Positions 1 to 12,445 of a DNA stretch of 64,000 bases are shown one piece after another. The notes under the pieces are model-generated. The model did no database searches and was not told the origin of the DNA. It was given only the letters and a program-made list of their open reading frames with translations. The position numbers and the translations under genes were made by a program. How positions within the stretch are numbered: the stretch's first letter is position 1; each line of letters starts with the position of its first letter. The stretch comes from Tetrahymena thermophila SB210 (lineage: Eukaryota > Ciliophora > Oligohymenophorea > Hymenostomatida > Tetrahymenidae), in contig NW_002476559.1 of the NCBI RefSeq assembly GCF_000189635.1, positions 310,001 to 374,000 on the forward strand, written 5' to 3'.

Positions 1-3000
1 CGTATTCATCAGATTCTTGTTTATTTTAATCACCAAGCTGCTCTTGATTTTCTTTGTGATTTGCAACTAGATTATTATCTAGGACACTATTATCTTAAAA
101 ATTAGTATTTTAATCATTTTCTTATTTTATTTCAAATGCATTGACTTAGTTAGCGTTAATATCTTTTTAATTTTTTTATTCATTTCCATCTAATTTATCT
201 GGTTATTTTTCTTTTTTTTATTGAACAGTTTTCTTTTTCTTCTTCTTTTATTTTTAACTGTTGCTATTCTTAAGTGATTTTTTCAAAGTTGTTAAACTCG
301 AAGAAGTTCCAGAATAAAATACTTATTGCTTAATATGTTTTTCTAATCTGGATGAATCCTAATCTAAATTATGAGATGTGCTTCCTTCAAAATCAAAATT
401 AAAATTATTTCTAGAAGTACCTTCTATTTAACTAATAGCTTCTTATGAGGTAACTTTATTAATTTACACACTTTATCTATTATTCTAAGTGTTTTACTTC
501 TAAGGCAAAGATTGCAACATTTAAAAACTATCATTTCTTGACCTATCTATGGGAAAATCTTGATTTTGTTAATTCATTTCTTAAGATTAATTTCCTGAAG
601 ATTTTTTAGAAGCAAACACTAAAAATTAAGCGCTTTTTCTTTCTTTGAGAATTTTATTAAAATTAATTTAGCTTGAATCGATCTCATTAACCCATTCCTC
701 ATCTTTTCTTTTCTAATCATAATTGTCTTCTTCATTTAATTCATTTTAATTTTTCATTCTATCTGTTTGCTCTTAAAATAATGTTTTATTGTTATTTTCT
801 CTTTAAGTGTTTGATTCTAAATAATCTGCTTTATGCAAAGCATTAAAACTACCTCTTTTTGTTTAAGACTCTTATTAGTAATACAATCTATCATTATCTG
901 TTTCCTAATAACCTCTTAATTCTCTGCCAGTAACACTTCCAAGCCCTACCTAGCTTCTAGAAGTAGCTTGCTCGTATCTATCTTTCGCAGTATCTATAAC
1001 TTCTTCAATATTTTTTTTGACTTAATTATTAAATTTTTTGCCTTAATCCCCAAAACTATCATTTTAACTTGAATGATTAATATGAAAAGAATCAAAATTT
1101 TTTAAATTTCTTTAAAAGCTATCTTCGTTTTGTAACTCAATTTGTCTATTGTGTTAAGGTTGATTGCTAAAACTAGCATCTACAAAATTATTCTTGCTTT
1201 TTTAAGCTGAAGATTAAATTTATATAGGAGTATTTATATGAATTGAATTATTTTCAGCTTCAATGTAACTTCCCAAATAGCTTTAATTTAAATCATTCCT
1301 GCTTGGTAAAAAGCTATTATCAAGTTAATTCTGTGAGATAAGCTTCTACTTCGATATTATTTACTAAAATGAAGTAGAAGTCAGATCCTAAATTGATTTC
1401 TTTTTCAGCTAAATATGACTGACATCTATTATTTCATGATAAGTGTCATCAAAAGTATTCATAAATGTTTTATCTTCATTGTTAAATTAGAATTAACTTT
1501 TATTGTTATTTTCATTTTCCTATTATAAATTTTTTAGTTTTATAAATTATTATTTATGAGAGTTTTTTTTGCTTGATTATTCGCCTACTTTTTCAGTATC
1601 TTCGATTTCATCTTCGAAATCAATTCCAGCACTACTTTTTGCATTTGTAGTATCTCTGTTTGATAATGACTAAAGAGTCATTTTCTTTTTAAGTTACCAT
1701 TTCTATTCCTCTTCATTCTCTTGCTTGCTTAAATTTGCTTTCGAAAAAGAGAGGTCTTTAAAAAGTAATGAAAAATCATTATTTGTAAAGGAGAGCTTCA
1801 AAGATTGTCCTAGAAGCCCTAGAGATTTTGAGAGTGTCTTATTGTCTATTGAGACATTTAATTTCATAATTTAATTTAAATCGCTTCGAAGAGTGTTCAA
1901 GCTTTCTAATTTTTCTAAACGTCTCTTGACTTTTCTTATATTTTAAATCTCAATATACTTAAATGAATGTCCATATTTAGATTTAAGTCTCTTCACACTA
2001 AAAGAAATATCTAGGAAACCACAATTTGAAGCAAGAGCAAATATCTAAAATTTGATTTAATTTAAAAATATTTTTAGTATTTCTTTTGAATATAAATTTA
2101 AATATAGCTTATTACTAAATACCAAGCTAGCTCTTAAGCATTTTTAGAAGTTATTTTGATTCTCTTTTTCATATTATTAAAATGGTGTTCATTCAAAGGG
2201 TAAATCATAATTGATTAGAAATAATCTAATTCATTGCAGTTTTAATGGTCAAGTGCTTGCATGAAAGGGATTATTTTATACAAGTCTATCTAACCTATTT
2301 TATTATCACCTATTTCATATATATGTATTTATTAGATTATTATTTCAAAATAATTTGCTTAATTTTTTAAAAAATAAAAATAATTTTGATATTTTAATTA
2401 TATTAAAATATTATTAATTAGTTTATTCTTAATCCATTTGAAGAATTTATAATTTTTTTTCAAAATTCATTTAATAAAATTAAGAAAATAAATGTATTTT
2501 TCTTTTAAATTATAATAAAAAAATTATTATTTGATAAAAATTTTTTTACAAAAATTATTCATTTATTTATTTATTAATTTTTCTTGAAACATAAAATAAT
2601 TTTATAAAATTAAAATTAATCCCGGTTGTTTATTTTGAAAATGTTACTTCCTATTAATATTTTATAAGATGTTTCTTTACTTAAATGTATTTTAAATTTT
2701 CTGAATTTAATTAATCAATAAATAACTATTTTAAAGATTTACCTTTTTCTGTACTAAAAATAGTTGAAAAACATTAGGTATAGATGTCTCGAGACATATT
2801 TATAATTTTATTTCTTCTCCCAGTTAATGTAAGTTTATCATCTATTAAAATGAACTAATTACTTGTTTCTATCTTCTCTAAAAAGCAGGAAATACCAAAT
2901 TCTTCTTTTAAGTTTGCTAATCTCATAGTAGCCTTAATTGGGAGGAGGAAATTTTTAGCAGATTTTGCTAAAAAGAAATAATCAGAAGTCATAATATTTT

Positions 3001-5580
3001 TTGTTTATCCTTCTGTAATAAAGTTATTAAGGATTTTGTCATGCACAGATGAAATTGAATCAGGCATTAGTGAATTAATTGACCTATTTATTACTTCCTG
3101 TTATCCGAATTCAAATACATTGTAAATTGTTCTTGTACATTTTTTTATTATTCCTACAGGCTTTAGCATTGAGACAAAAAGACAGCAAGATTTCGAGGAA
3201 AAAAAGCTTAAAGTTTTTTAATCTCCATTGACTATTTTGTGAAAAACACTTTTTCTTTGCTAGATGACTTGTTTTCTTATTCTTTTTTTCCTCATATCAA
3301 ATATGGAAGTATAAATCAAAGTTAATTCCTAGCATCTTCTTGACAGTGGGTTAATATTATTTAACTCTTCAATTATCTAGTCAATCTTTTATAAAAAAAT
3401 TGATAAATCAGTTATAAGAATATAATCTATATTAAATTTTATGTTTAATCAATTGTGTTAAAAAAGAAAATGAATTTTTAAAAAATCAATATATATGAGT
3501 ATTAAATATTGTAGTTTCTCATTTACTAAGCTTCCCTCCAAATTTTAGACCTATACCCATTAGATCTTAATAAGTTTTAAAAATCTTAAAATTTGAGTTT
3601 AAATAAAAGTCTTAATGTATGAAGGTATGAAGATATACCTACAAAAAATAGAAATTATTATTTAAAAAAAATAAATTTAAAAATACATACCTAATCTAGC
3701 TACATTAATAGATTTTCCCCTTTTTGTTTGACTTATATTAGATTGACTTCGTCACATGATATTTGAAGGAAAAAGTCTCTTCTTTGTTAATATATTGTTC
3801 TAGTTTATTTTTGATACTAACTTAATAGCTAATCAAATCGAATTATATCGTAGAGATCAGTTTCAGTTTGATAAAAATTACCACCTATTTATTGCTATTT
3901 CTATTTTTCAATAGAGATTACATTCTTTTCAAACAACTCATTTGCTCTTTGGCAAAGAACATTTAATATTACTTTCTCTCTGAAGCTTAAATTCTAAAAG
4001 TGTATATGGGAAAGTTGGATGGCCTCTATATTTGATTTGAGAGGGCATTTTATTGAGTCTATAAGAAGCGCTAATAGCTAAAATCTAACTAATTTATATT
4101 GGCTAACTTTACTCTTTGTTAAAAAACTATTAAATAGAGATAAAAGATACTAATCTAAGAATTTTTTTCTCTATACTTTTTTTTCTTGTTAAGGAGAATC
4201 TAGTGTAGATCTACAAAAACAGCTTGAATCATTACAAGAATCTAAATGTCTTGTAGCTATGCTTTCAAATGTTAAGCCTGAATAAGAGTAAAGATACTTT
4301 TTCATATCTATATTCTGTGAGTAAAACTAAACAGTGCGTGAATAAATATCTAAATTTGTAACATCTCTAGTGGCTGTTTCTACCGACCAATTTAATATTC
4401 TTTGTTCTAAAAATTGAAAAATAAAACAAGAAAATACTATGACTATTGGTAAAAATAAGGCTATAATCAATATGAAGCTTGTATCATTTTTTATATCTGT
4501 AAATCCAAACAAGATAATAATAAGATTGATTATAGTTAGTAGATTTAGATAAGTGAAGTTTATTTTTGCTATACTATTTCTTAAATAAATAAAGCTTATA
4601 ATAAATTCTGCATATTCAAAGCAAGTAAAAATGACAGAAATGATACAAACTATCAAGTATTAATTTACACTCAAACTTATTGATACTACTCCGCATTTTG
4701 TTATGTCTCCAAAAATGCTTAGAATCGAAGAAAATGATATTTTTCTAGAGAGGAAATCTTCTTTTTCAATTTAGCTTTAATTATTTTTATAAAAGCTAAT
4801 ATCAAAATCGTAGAATGAAACAACTAAAGTCACCAATGCAGCTAACCCTAGATTTAATGCGGCTAAAATCTATCCTGCTAGATTTGTATCTGTTTGCACC
4901 AAGTAAGATATCGAAATAAGCAAATTAGGAATCATAAACACATATCTATAAAATCCAAATATAGCCATGTAAAAGCTATCAAATGTATCAAAAAAGTGCA
5001 AAATCTACAAAACTAAGTCTTCATCTATTTCATATTTCCTTAAATCTTTTTGGTTTAAATCAATCGACTATTTATTATATTCTAATCTACTGAATTCGAT
5101 TAAATAAAGTATCATTTTTCTTATAATATGAAGTATAAGTAGTGTATTTATGCTTATAAAAATGCAGATTATAGCTAATTAGATTTAACTCTAGTACTAG
5201 CTAAAAATATCATAGAACAAAGGATAAATACGGCTGTACTTAACAATTTTATAAATATAGTAATGCACACTAATATCAGCACTTTTTAAATTTATTTATC
5301 CTTCTAAATTTTATTTTCCCTTTTAGTCATTTTCAAAAAGCTTATCCTTGTTAAATGAATTATTCTAAGAGGCATAATCAGTTAAAAAAGCTGAATTAAA
5401 GCTTAAGCTAACAACTTAAATAAAATAAATAGTGAGGTAAATAATCGAAAATATCCTATTTCTTTAAAATCCATGCAATATGCTGATCAATTTACCCTAT
5501 AAAAACTATAATACTTTATCACTTAAACTAACTTTTTTATTATTTTCTTAGGAACTAAATTTAGAAGTTTTATTCTACAT
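1..5580 (-). CDS. Multi-pass membrane protein with PAS domain (3' end outside window)
   Basis: Ciliate-code reading gives exons 5580-3691, 3385-2743, 2309-2116 and 2044 to the window edge; introns are GT...AG (305, 433 and 71 nt). The start is the first ATG of the frame, followed by about 1590 codons. Residues 1 to about 380 hold several hydrophobic segments, including FYRYVFMIPNLLISISYL and a helix-rich stretch at 4656-4327. A helical, Cys-containing linker follows. Exon 2 carries a PAS-like domain around residues 690-770 with VGIIKKCTR and INRSINSLMPDSISSVHD, typical of the large ciliate membrane-PAS family. The last 680 residues are hydrophilic and Q/N/S/D-rich. The likely role is a membrane sensor; no enzymatic domain is visible. 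One extra base in the A8 run at 4177-4184 breaks the frame. The 305-nt intron is inferred and might hide a small exon. Confidence 0.8.
4177..4184 (-). other. Homopolymer frameshift in the PAS gene
   Basis: On the minus strand the reading frame enters an A8 run and would reach TGA about 75 codons later. Dropping one A restores a frame that continues about 170 codons with family-like sequence (LLALLIDSIKC, REKVILNVLCQRANELFE) up to the next intron. A 39-nt intron ending at this run (donor about 4215) would also restore it, but would remove part of a Cys-containing stretch that looks conserved. Confidence 0.7.
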
Positions 5581-5839
5581 TCTTTCTAAGTTCTCTCTTT
5601 GTTTAAATTCTTTATAAGTAATTTATTAATTAATGATGATTTTTTTAATTATGTCTTTTAATTAATAATTTACTATATCTATTAGTAAGTGAAAGTTTTT
5701 GTGGTTTTGATTAAGAGTCTGAAGTTTTTAATATTTAAGATAAGCAAATTTATTTAATAAGAACTACTAGTCCTATTGATTTTTCTTATTTACACTACTT
5801 AATGAAAATATTTATATTTTTGAATTTAAATAAGCAAGC

Positions 5840-5874
<35 letters not shown>

Positions 5875-8164
5875 TCTAACAAATCATAAGTTTGTATTCT
5901 AACGAAATCAAAAATAAAGCATATATTTTATTAAAATAAATTTATTTAGTTAAAATTTAATACTAAAATTAAAATTTTACATGTCAAATCTAAATATTAA
6001 CAAAATGCTTAGAAATATTTGTTAATTAATTAATTATTTTCTGATAAGTTCAGAGCTTTAATTTTTATTAATATTGCTTTTATATTTTTTTATCCAAAAC
6101 TTGATATAAATCTTTTAAGGAAGATAAAACTTTAAATATAATTAAAACAATTTAGTCTCCCAATAATTAAGACAATAAGGTGTTAATACAAATTTTTTAT
6201 ATACATATAAACTTTTTTTATTTTATTTTAGATTTTCATTTTCAAGTTTTAATAAAAAACTAGAAAATATAACCCCCTTTAAATTATTTTAACTTCATAT
6301 AACTCAAATCTTAGTTTTTTAAAGTAAAATTATTATTAATTGCTTATATTGGCTGATTTTAAAAAAAGTAATTTTAAAGTATTCCTAGGAAACAATTAAT
6401 ATTATCATTTTTGTAATTAAGAAGTTTGGCCCAGAAGATAGACAATTTTTTAATTTAAATACTTTGAATTTGATTGGTTGATCAATTTATTCATTATTTA
6501 AAATAAAATATTATATTTCTTGGATAATATTTTTAATTATCGCTTATTCTTGATTTTTAAATAATAGAAAATAATTCACTTTATTTTAAATTAAATATTT
6601 AAAAAATACATTTAATGTTTTAATTAATATTTTAAAATATTTTATCCTTAATAATTAATTAATTAATTAATTCATTTTTAATTTGATAATAATTTAATAT
6701 TTATTTTAGAAAAATGTCATATTTTATAATTAATTTTTCAGCTTAACTTTTATTAGGGAGCTAAAACAAATATTTAATAATTAAAATTAAGAATCTTTAT
6801 TGATAAATAAAATTAATTTAGGTTTTAGAGACAATTTTTCTATGGTGGTAAAGCTACTATTAAATATTTTATTTAATTTTCTTTTATTGATTAAAATCTA
6901 AAATTAGGGATAAAAATATTGATTAAACAATTGTTTTTATTTAATAATAAGTGAATGATATAATTTATAATGTACAATTAACTTATTTTAAATAATATCT
7001 TATCTACATTATTACAATAATCTTAAATTTTTAAATTTCTATTAATTAATAGATTTAAAATACATAAAATAAAAGTAAAAAATATAAATAAATATTGATT
7101 TCATAGTAAATTTATTTAGTAGTTTTTGAAATAAATCTCTTAAGAAATAAAGGAAAGATAGATAATACATTAAAATTAATAAAGATCTAATTTAAATTAA
7201 AATAAATAATAATTAATATAAAATTTTCATAGATAGTTCATCATTAATTTTAATTGAGTATATTTAAAATATTATTAAAATTATTTAACTGAATACTTAT
7301 TTTTTTAATATTATTCTTTTAATTTTTATTAAATAAAATTAAGATTAATTAAAAATATAAATAAAAATTATAATATTATGCATTAGATTGATTAATTCTA
7401 AAAAATATTTTTTTGAAATTATATGAAAATTAGATAAACTTTTAAATAAAATCATTACAATCCTAAATTTTATATTTTATTTTAATAGATATTTTATTAT
7501 AATTAATTAACATATCTATCTATAATCTTTTATAGATATTTTACAAAAATTAATTAATTAATTTATTTATAATATTTTTAAATTAGATGAGTTATTTGTT
7601 AATTACTAGAAAAGCAGAGAGTTTTGATAGAAATATTCTATTTGTACTTTAGTGGTGATCATTGGAAAAAAAAATGATAAAATTGTTAAATATTAGTTAA
7701 ATAAAATAATTGTTAACATTTCATTCTACTTTTTTCTAAAGCTAAATCATAATTTAATGTTCAGCTCTTAAAGCGTTTATTTTAAATGTTCATTTTTTAC
7801 TATTTTTATAGATGCATATTTTGAAAGCCATTATAATGATGATTGTACTCTACATAAAAATATATTTTATATTTTAAATATTATATAACTAATTTATAAA
7901 TATTTCTTTTATTATATAAATAACAATGTAACTTTAGATTTTCTGTTTATCTATCAATTTCATTTTAAGATTATTCAAAAATATATTTTAGATACGCTTT
8001 GTCAATCAATTCATTTTTAGCCTTCTTTATTTGGAAATTAATTAGAATTTGTTAGGATATTTATTACATTCACTTAATTAATAACAAGTAATATTTAAAA
8101 GAAGAGATTATGAACCTTACTAAAATTATTAATATACAAATAAATATACACACACGCATATGTA
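5581..8164. other. Intergenic, AT-rich
   Basis: No convincing coding frame in the ciliate code. The stretch is about 85-90% A/T with scattered AATT tracts and one TA microsatellite. From about 7735 to 8164 the sequence resembles the DNA just 3' of P3 (27299-27690), so it belongs to the duplicated P flank. Confidence 0.6.
5840..5871. repeat. (TA)n microsatellite
   Basis: About 15 uninterrupted TA dinucleotides, about 260 bases upstream of the PAS gene start. Simple repeat; no function can be assigned. Confidence 0.9.
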
Positions 8165-10000
8165 TCAAAACTTTTTTATTAAATTTCCTTTTGATATTTT
8201 TTTAATACCGTTAATTGCTTTCAATGTGTATTTGATTCTTATATTTTATTTAGATTCAGTTCCATCATCAATCAACTCATTTTCTCTTATGTTAACCATG
8301 AAAATCTAAAAATTAATTTCCTTGATCAAATTGATATACGCTATTTCTATCTCTGGAACATCATTACTTAGGTCAATATTAAAGCATTATTGGTGTAAAT
8401 CTAAATCAAGAGGGCTGTTCTTAATTTAGTGAATATTCATATCATTTATTTTTAAGAAAAGTATATTATAATGGCTGTGCGTGAAATAGTTATAAACTCC
8501 TTGATTTTATTTTTTGTGTTTCCTTTGGCTAGAAATTTTAAGCCTTTAAATTATTTTTGATAGCTCTTGAATTATTATTTCAGATAAATTAAGATTATTT
8601 AGCGCATCTATTCTGAACATGCTTAAAATGTTGTACATAAATAATTTATTTAAGTTGTGAAACTAAGAATTTTTAATATAAGATGAGTTTTCTTTCTTAT
8701 TTCTTATTTTTAAAGTCTTTTTTGGCTAATTGAGCCTGATTTCAGAAAAGTCAAAATTTTTCAGAAAAGGAGTAGACTTTGGCTTTAAGCAAAAAAATTT
8801 TTAAAATAAACTTGAAGGAGCTTAGTGTTCGTTTAAATTGATTAATTCATTTACATTCTAGGAGTTGTCATTATTACTATTATTAGAAATACTAATTTGG
8901 TTGTTGTCATCATCTCGACTAATATAATTATTATAGAATTGCGTATTTAATACGTCCTCTTTATTTTAATTATTATTTAAATTAATTTACCCACAGTGAT
9001 TAACAAATTATTTGCTAATATCACTGTTTAAATTCGTGTAAACACACTATTTAAATGTAAAAACTTAATAATCTAATAATTGTTTTGATTATAAAGTACT
9101 TTTTTAAGTAAATTCTCCAGATTTTATCTCATTAACTTTTTAAGAAAGGTCATTATAAATTTAATGGACTAATTTCTTTTCATCTTTTAAATCATAAAAT
9201 CTAAGAAACTCTTACTTGAGGCTATTAAGTAAGATGTTGTGATTTAAGAACTCTTTTTTTTTTTGAAATTAAAGTAACTTTTATTCATTAATCAGTTATG
9301 GTGATGCTTTAGCATTTTATTATACTTATGGTGAGTCATTCTAGTTTACATTTTAATAATGAGGATTTTTAAATAAACATAATGAGTTTTAAATGTTTTA
9401 AACAGCTATTTGTTCATTGTTATTAGATGATTCTTCTTCCATTTGAGTTTCATTTGTTTGGAAGGTTTTATTTCCAATACTGCATATTATCTCAAAAGAG
9501 TTTCTATCAACATTATTTCTATCAATCAGTTCTGTAGAAAAAGAGCAACGTACTTATCTGGATACATGTGTATCAAAATCCTCCGATTTATTCATTTTAA
9601 CATCCAAATAGTCTATTTATTCCTCCTTTTTATATCTACTTTTTCTTTTATTTTTTTCATAAAAATTAACATCATTTATAACAATATTATCATTTTTTTC
9701 TAACTGAAAATCTTGCACATATGATTGCTAACATTTAGACTATGAGAGTGTGTAGTCATTGCTATACCCAGTAAGATTTGCTTGTGTTTAACTGTTTTAT
9801 ATAACTTAGTTTTAGTTACAAATATTATTATTGCAGACTAAGATGCCATTTTGGTTTACGCTTATTCCAGTTCTATAGATTTAAGAGGGAATATTATTTA
9901 ATGCTTAAGGATAATTATAAAAATAGCTAGGTTAACTAAATTATATTTGTTGATTTTATCGCTAATATGTTTATTAAGGAATAAAACATTAAATAAACAT
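8165..10000 (-). CDS. P1: Q/N-rich protein of a three-copy local family, unknown function
   Basis: One uninterrupted ciliate-code frame from ATG at 10000 to TGA at 8167-8165 (611 residues, no intron). I recognise no known domain, signal peptide or membrane segment. The N-terminal third is low-complexity Q/N. Three blocks are conserved with P2 and P3: near residues 147-190 (RCSFSTEL, TFQTNETQ), near 255-345 (EFL+FYxLKDEKK, FKQCVY, ISKQF), and the C-terminal 180 residues (KFFCLKPKS, LFMYNILSMFR, ELIDDGTESKQNIR, ending LIKKF). The C-terminal part looks like a folded cytoplasmic or nuclear domain. The same start, stop and length range in three copies, with change spread across codons, suggests a real gene. 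Unlike P2 and P3 it has no giant receptor gene on its 5' side. Confidence 0.8.
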
Positions 10001-12445
10001 TCTCTTAGTATTTATTTTAGAAAATTTAAATTTTTAGTAAATTGTAATAAATAACTAAAAAAAAAACATCTATTAATTATAGCATTAATCATAAAAAATT
10101 TAAATATATTATCAATAATTAAAGTCTTTTTTTTTACTGATATGTACTCAGTTTTGTCATTATTAAAATTTTTTGAAAACTAACTAACCAATCACAAACA
10201 AACTCTTCGAAGAAGTTAAGAATTACAACATTTGAACATTTTTTTATTTTTTGGAAAATAAAATTATTTATAATGTTTAATTAAATTATAATCTAAGTAA
10301 GTATATCTAAAATAAATTAATATTAATTATTTACTTTTACAAATTTCAATTGAGTAAGATTAATTAGTTCATGGTAGTGCAACCACATTTTTATTTTTAT
10401 TTTAAATAGTTTTCATATAAAAAGCCTTAAATAAAAATAATATATATTCATCAATTACTTACTATATTAAAAATAAAATTAATATAATAAAATATTTTAT
10501 ATTCTTTCTAATTTCTATTAGTAGTAATTAAATTTTATTTTTTATAAATGTATCTCAATTGATACTAATTATTTAAATAAATTTTCAAATTTTAGAGCCA
10601 TCGATCATTTAACCCAATTCATTTTTCAACTAAACAATTAATGTAATGTTATTTTTATAATTTAAATGTAAAGAGATTTATTTCAGCCCCATTTATTTAT
10701 TTATACCTTCTAAATACAAAAAAATGATTTATTATTTCTATTAAAATTTAATTTACTTTTAATTACTAGATTACACATCTAAAAAATATTAAGAAATAAA
10801 TATGCTATTTCATTTTATTATTAATTAATTAAGCAATCATAATTTCATTGATTGTTATTTTATACATGTGTCACTCCATCTACTTTATTATTTTATGCTT
10901 TTTTAGGTCTTCTAATTTTCCCAAAGTAAATCTAGAATTAGATGTTTTTTCTATTAATTTCTTGCCAATATCTTTAATTAATTCAAAAGATATTTGTTTA
11001 TTAGTATATTTATTTGTTTACAATAAATCCTAAGTTAGCTATTTATTATGATTTTAAGTATTATGCTATTTAATTTATAATAATATTCTAATGCGCAGAT
11101 TAGTAGTAGAAAAGATGAGGAGTAAATTTATTTCAATCATAAATAAAATAAAAGTATAAAAATAAATATTTACTGTAAAGTTAATTTTTTTTGCAAGAAA
11201 CTGACTGATATCTCTTTAACTAATAATAGCTAAGAAACTAAAATTAATTGGCGTCTTTTTTAAAAAATTGTTAATAAAATAATAACATAAGGTTTTAGAA
11301 AGAGGTTTATGGATTATAAATTTAAAATATTTTATAAATTAATTAAGATAATACTTATTGAATGGAACGGAATAATATTATTAAATTATTTTAAGTGGAA
11401 TAAGATAATAAATTATATATTAAAAATTTTAATGTTGTATCTAATATTTATTATACTATCAATTAATTTATTGATTGGTTGATTAAAAAAATATTTTTTA
11501 AAAATTACATAAATATTGAAACAAATTTTATAAAAAAATCACACTGTCATCATATCTTAATTTGAATTTTATAAATATTTTGTTGTAATTAATTAAATAA
11601 TTAATGTATTATTTTAATAAATATGATAAGTTTTTCTTAATAATTTTTGTATTATTTTGATAAATAGGATAAGTTTGTTTTTCTTAATAATTATAAAAAT
11701 AGAAATGAATAATAAAAATAGCTCGATTATTTAAATCATGATCTAATTTTTTTATTACTACCAAATAACAGTAGCATTTTAAAAATAATTTTATTAAAGA
11801 TAACAATAAAACATATTATTTAAGGGTGTGTTATTTACAAAATTAAATTATTACAATACATTTTACATATGATGAAAATAATTAAAAAATATAAATAAAA
11901 TTGTGATAAATAAGGCTAAATAAAATCATTTTTAATTTATAAATCTACTATATTCTAAAACTAAATCCTAATTCAATAGTCTAATATTTAAAAATTTATT
12001 CTAAACATTTTTTAAAACTATTTTTATGGTTTTTTTTTTTGAATATTACAATATTAATTTCAATACAAATGAAACAGGTATGATAATATTAATATTTCAA
12101 ATATGGGTTAAATTAAAAATATTTTCTATATTTACCTAGCTAAAGCTTTTACTTACATCTAATAAATATCACCTTAGCAAAGTAAATATTTTGAAAAGCG
12201 CTTTAGCAAGCATTTTATTTTTGTTATCCTAAATAATTATGTTAATGATTTGAACTAATATTATCTTTTAAATAAATAATATTTAACACCAATATTTATT
12301 CAGTTAATAATGCTTTTTTTATTTATTTTAACAAAATATAATAGATAGGAAATTAACATTAAATAAAAACAATCAATATTTAAGTTAGGATATAATAGAT
12401 GAAGCATATAAAAGTACTAACTAAAACACAAATAGATAAACAACA
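10001..12445. other. Intergenic between P1 and P2
   Basis: AT-rich with no coding frame I trust. The first kilobase is similar to the DNA upstream of P3; for example the CATGTGTCACTCCATCTAC stretch near 10865 recurs near 30315. There is no trace of a giant receptor gene. From about 11950 the sequence again matches the P 3' flank. Confidence 0.55.
10067..10098 (-). promoter_or_regulatory. Conserved block upstream of P1
   Basis: About 67 bases upstream of the P1 ATG lies a block (plus strand CATCTATTAATTATAGCATT, then AATCATAAAA) that recurs almost unchanged at the same distance before P2 and, with more changes, P3. The surrounding non-coding DNA is far less conserved, so a promoter or 5' UTR element is inferred. 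Confidence 0.45.

Noticed and set aside
3491-3606. Possible extra exon inside the first PAS-gene intron
   Set aside because: A GTAG-flanked frame exists near 3606-3491 but ends in TGA and has no family-like sequence; skipping it joins two conserved parts in phase.
5840-5871. TA repeat considered as a replication origin or break site
   Set aside because: Only a simple repeat; no accompanying conserved element, and no 15-base chromosome-breakage sequence or telomere repeat was seen in the window.
10848-11033. Standard-code ORF of 61 codons upstream of P1
   Set aside because: The similar DNA upstream of P3 (about 30298-30480) does not keep the frame, so it is conserved flank and not a gene.
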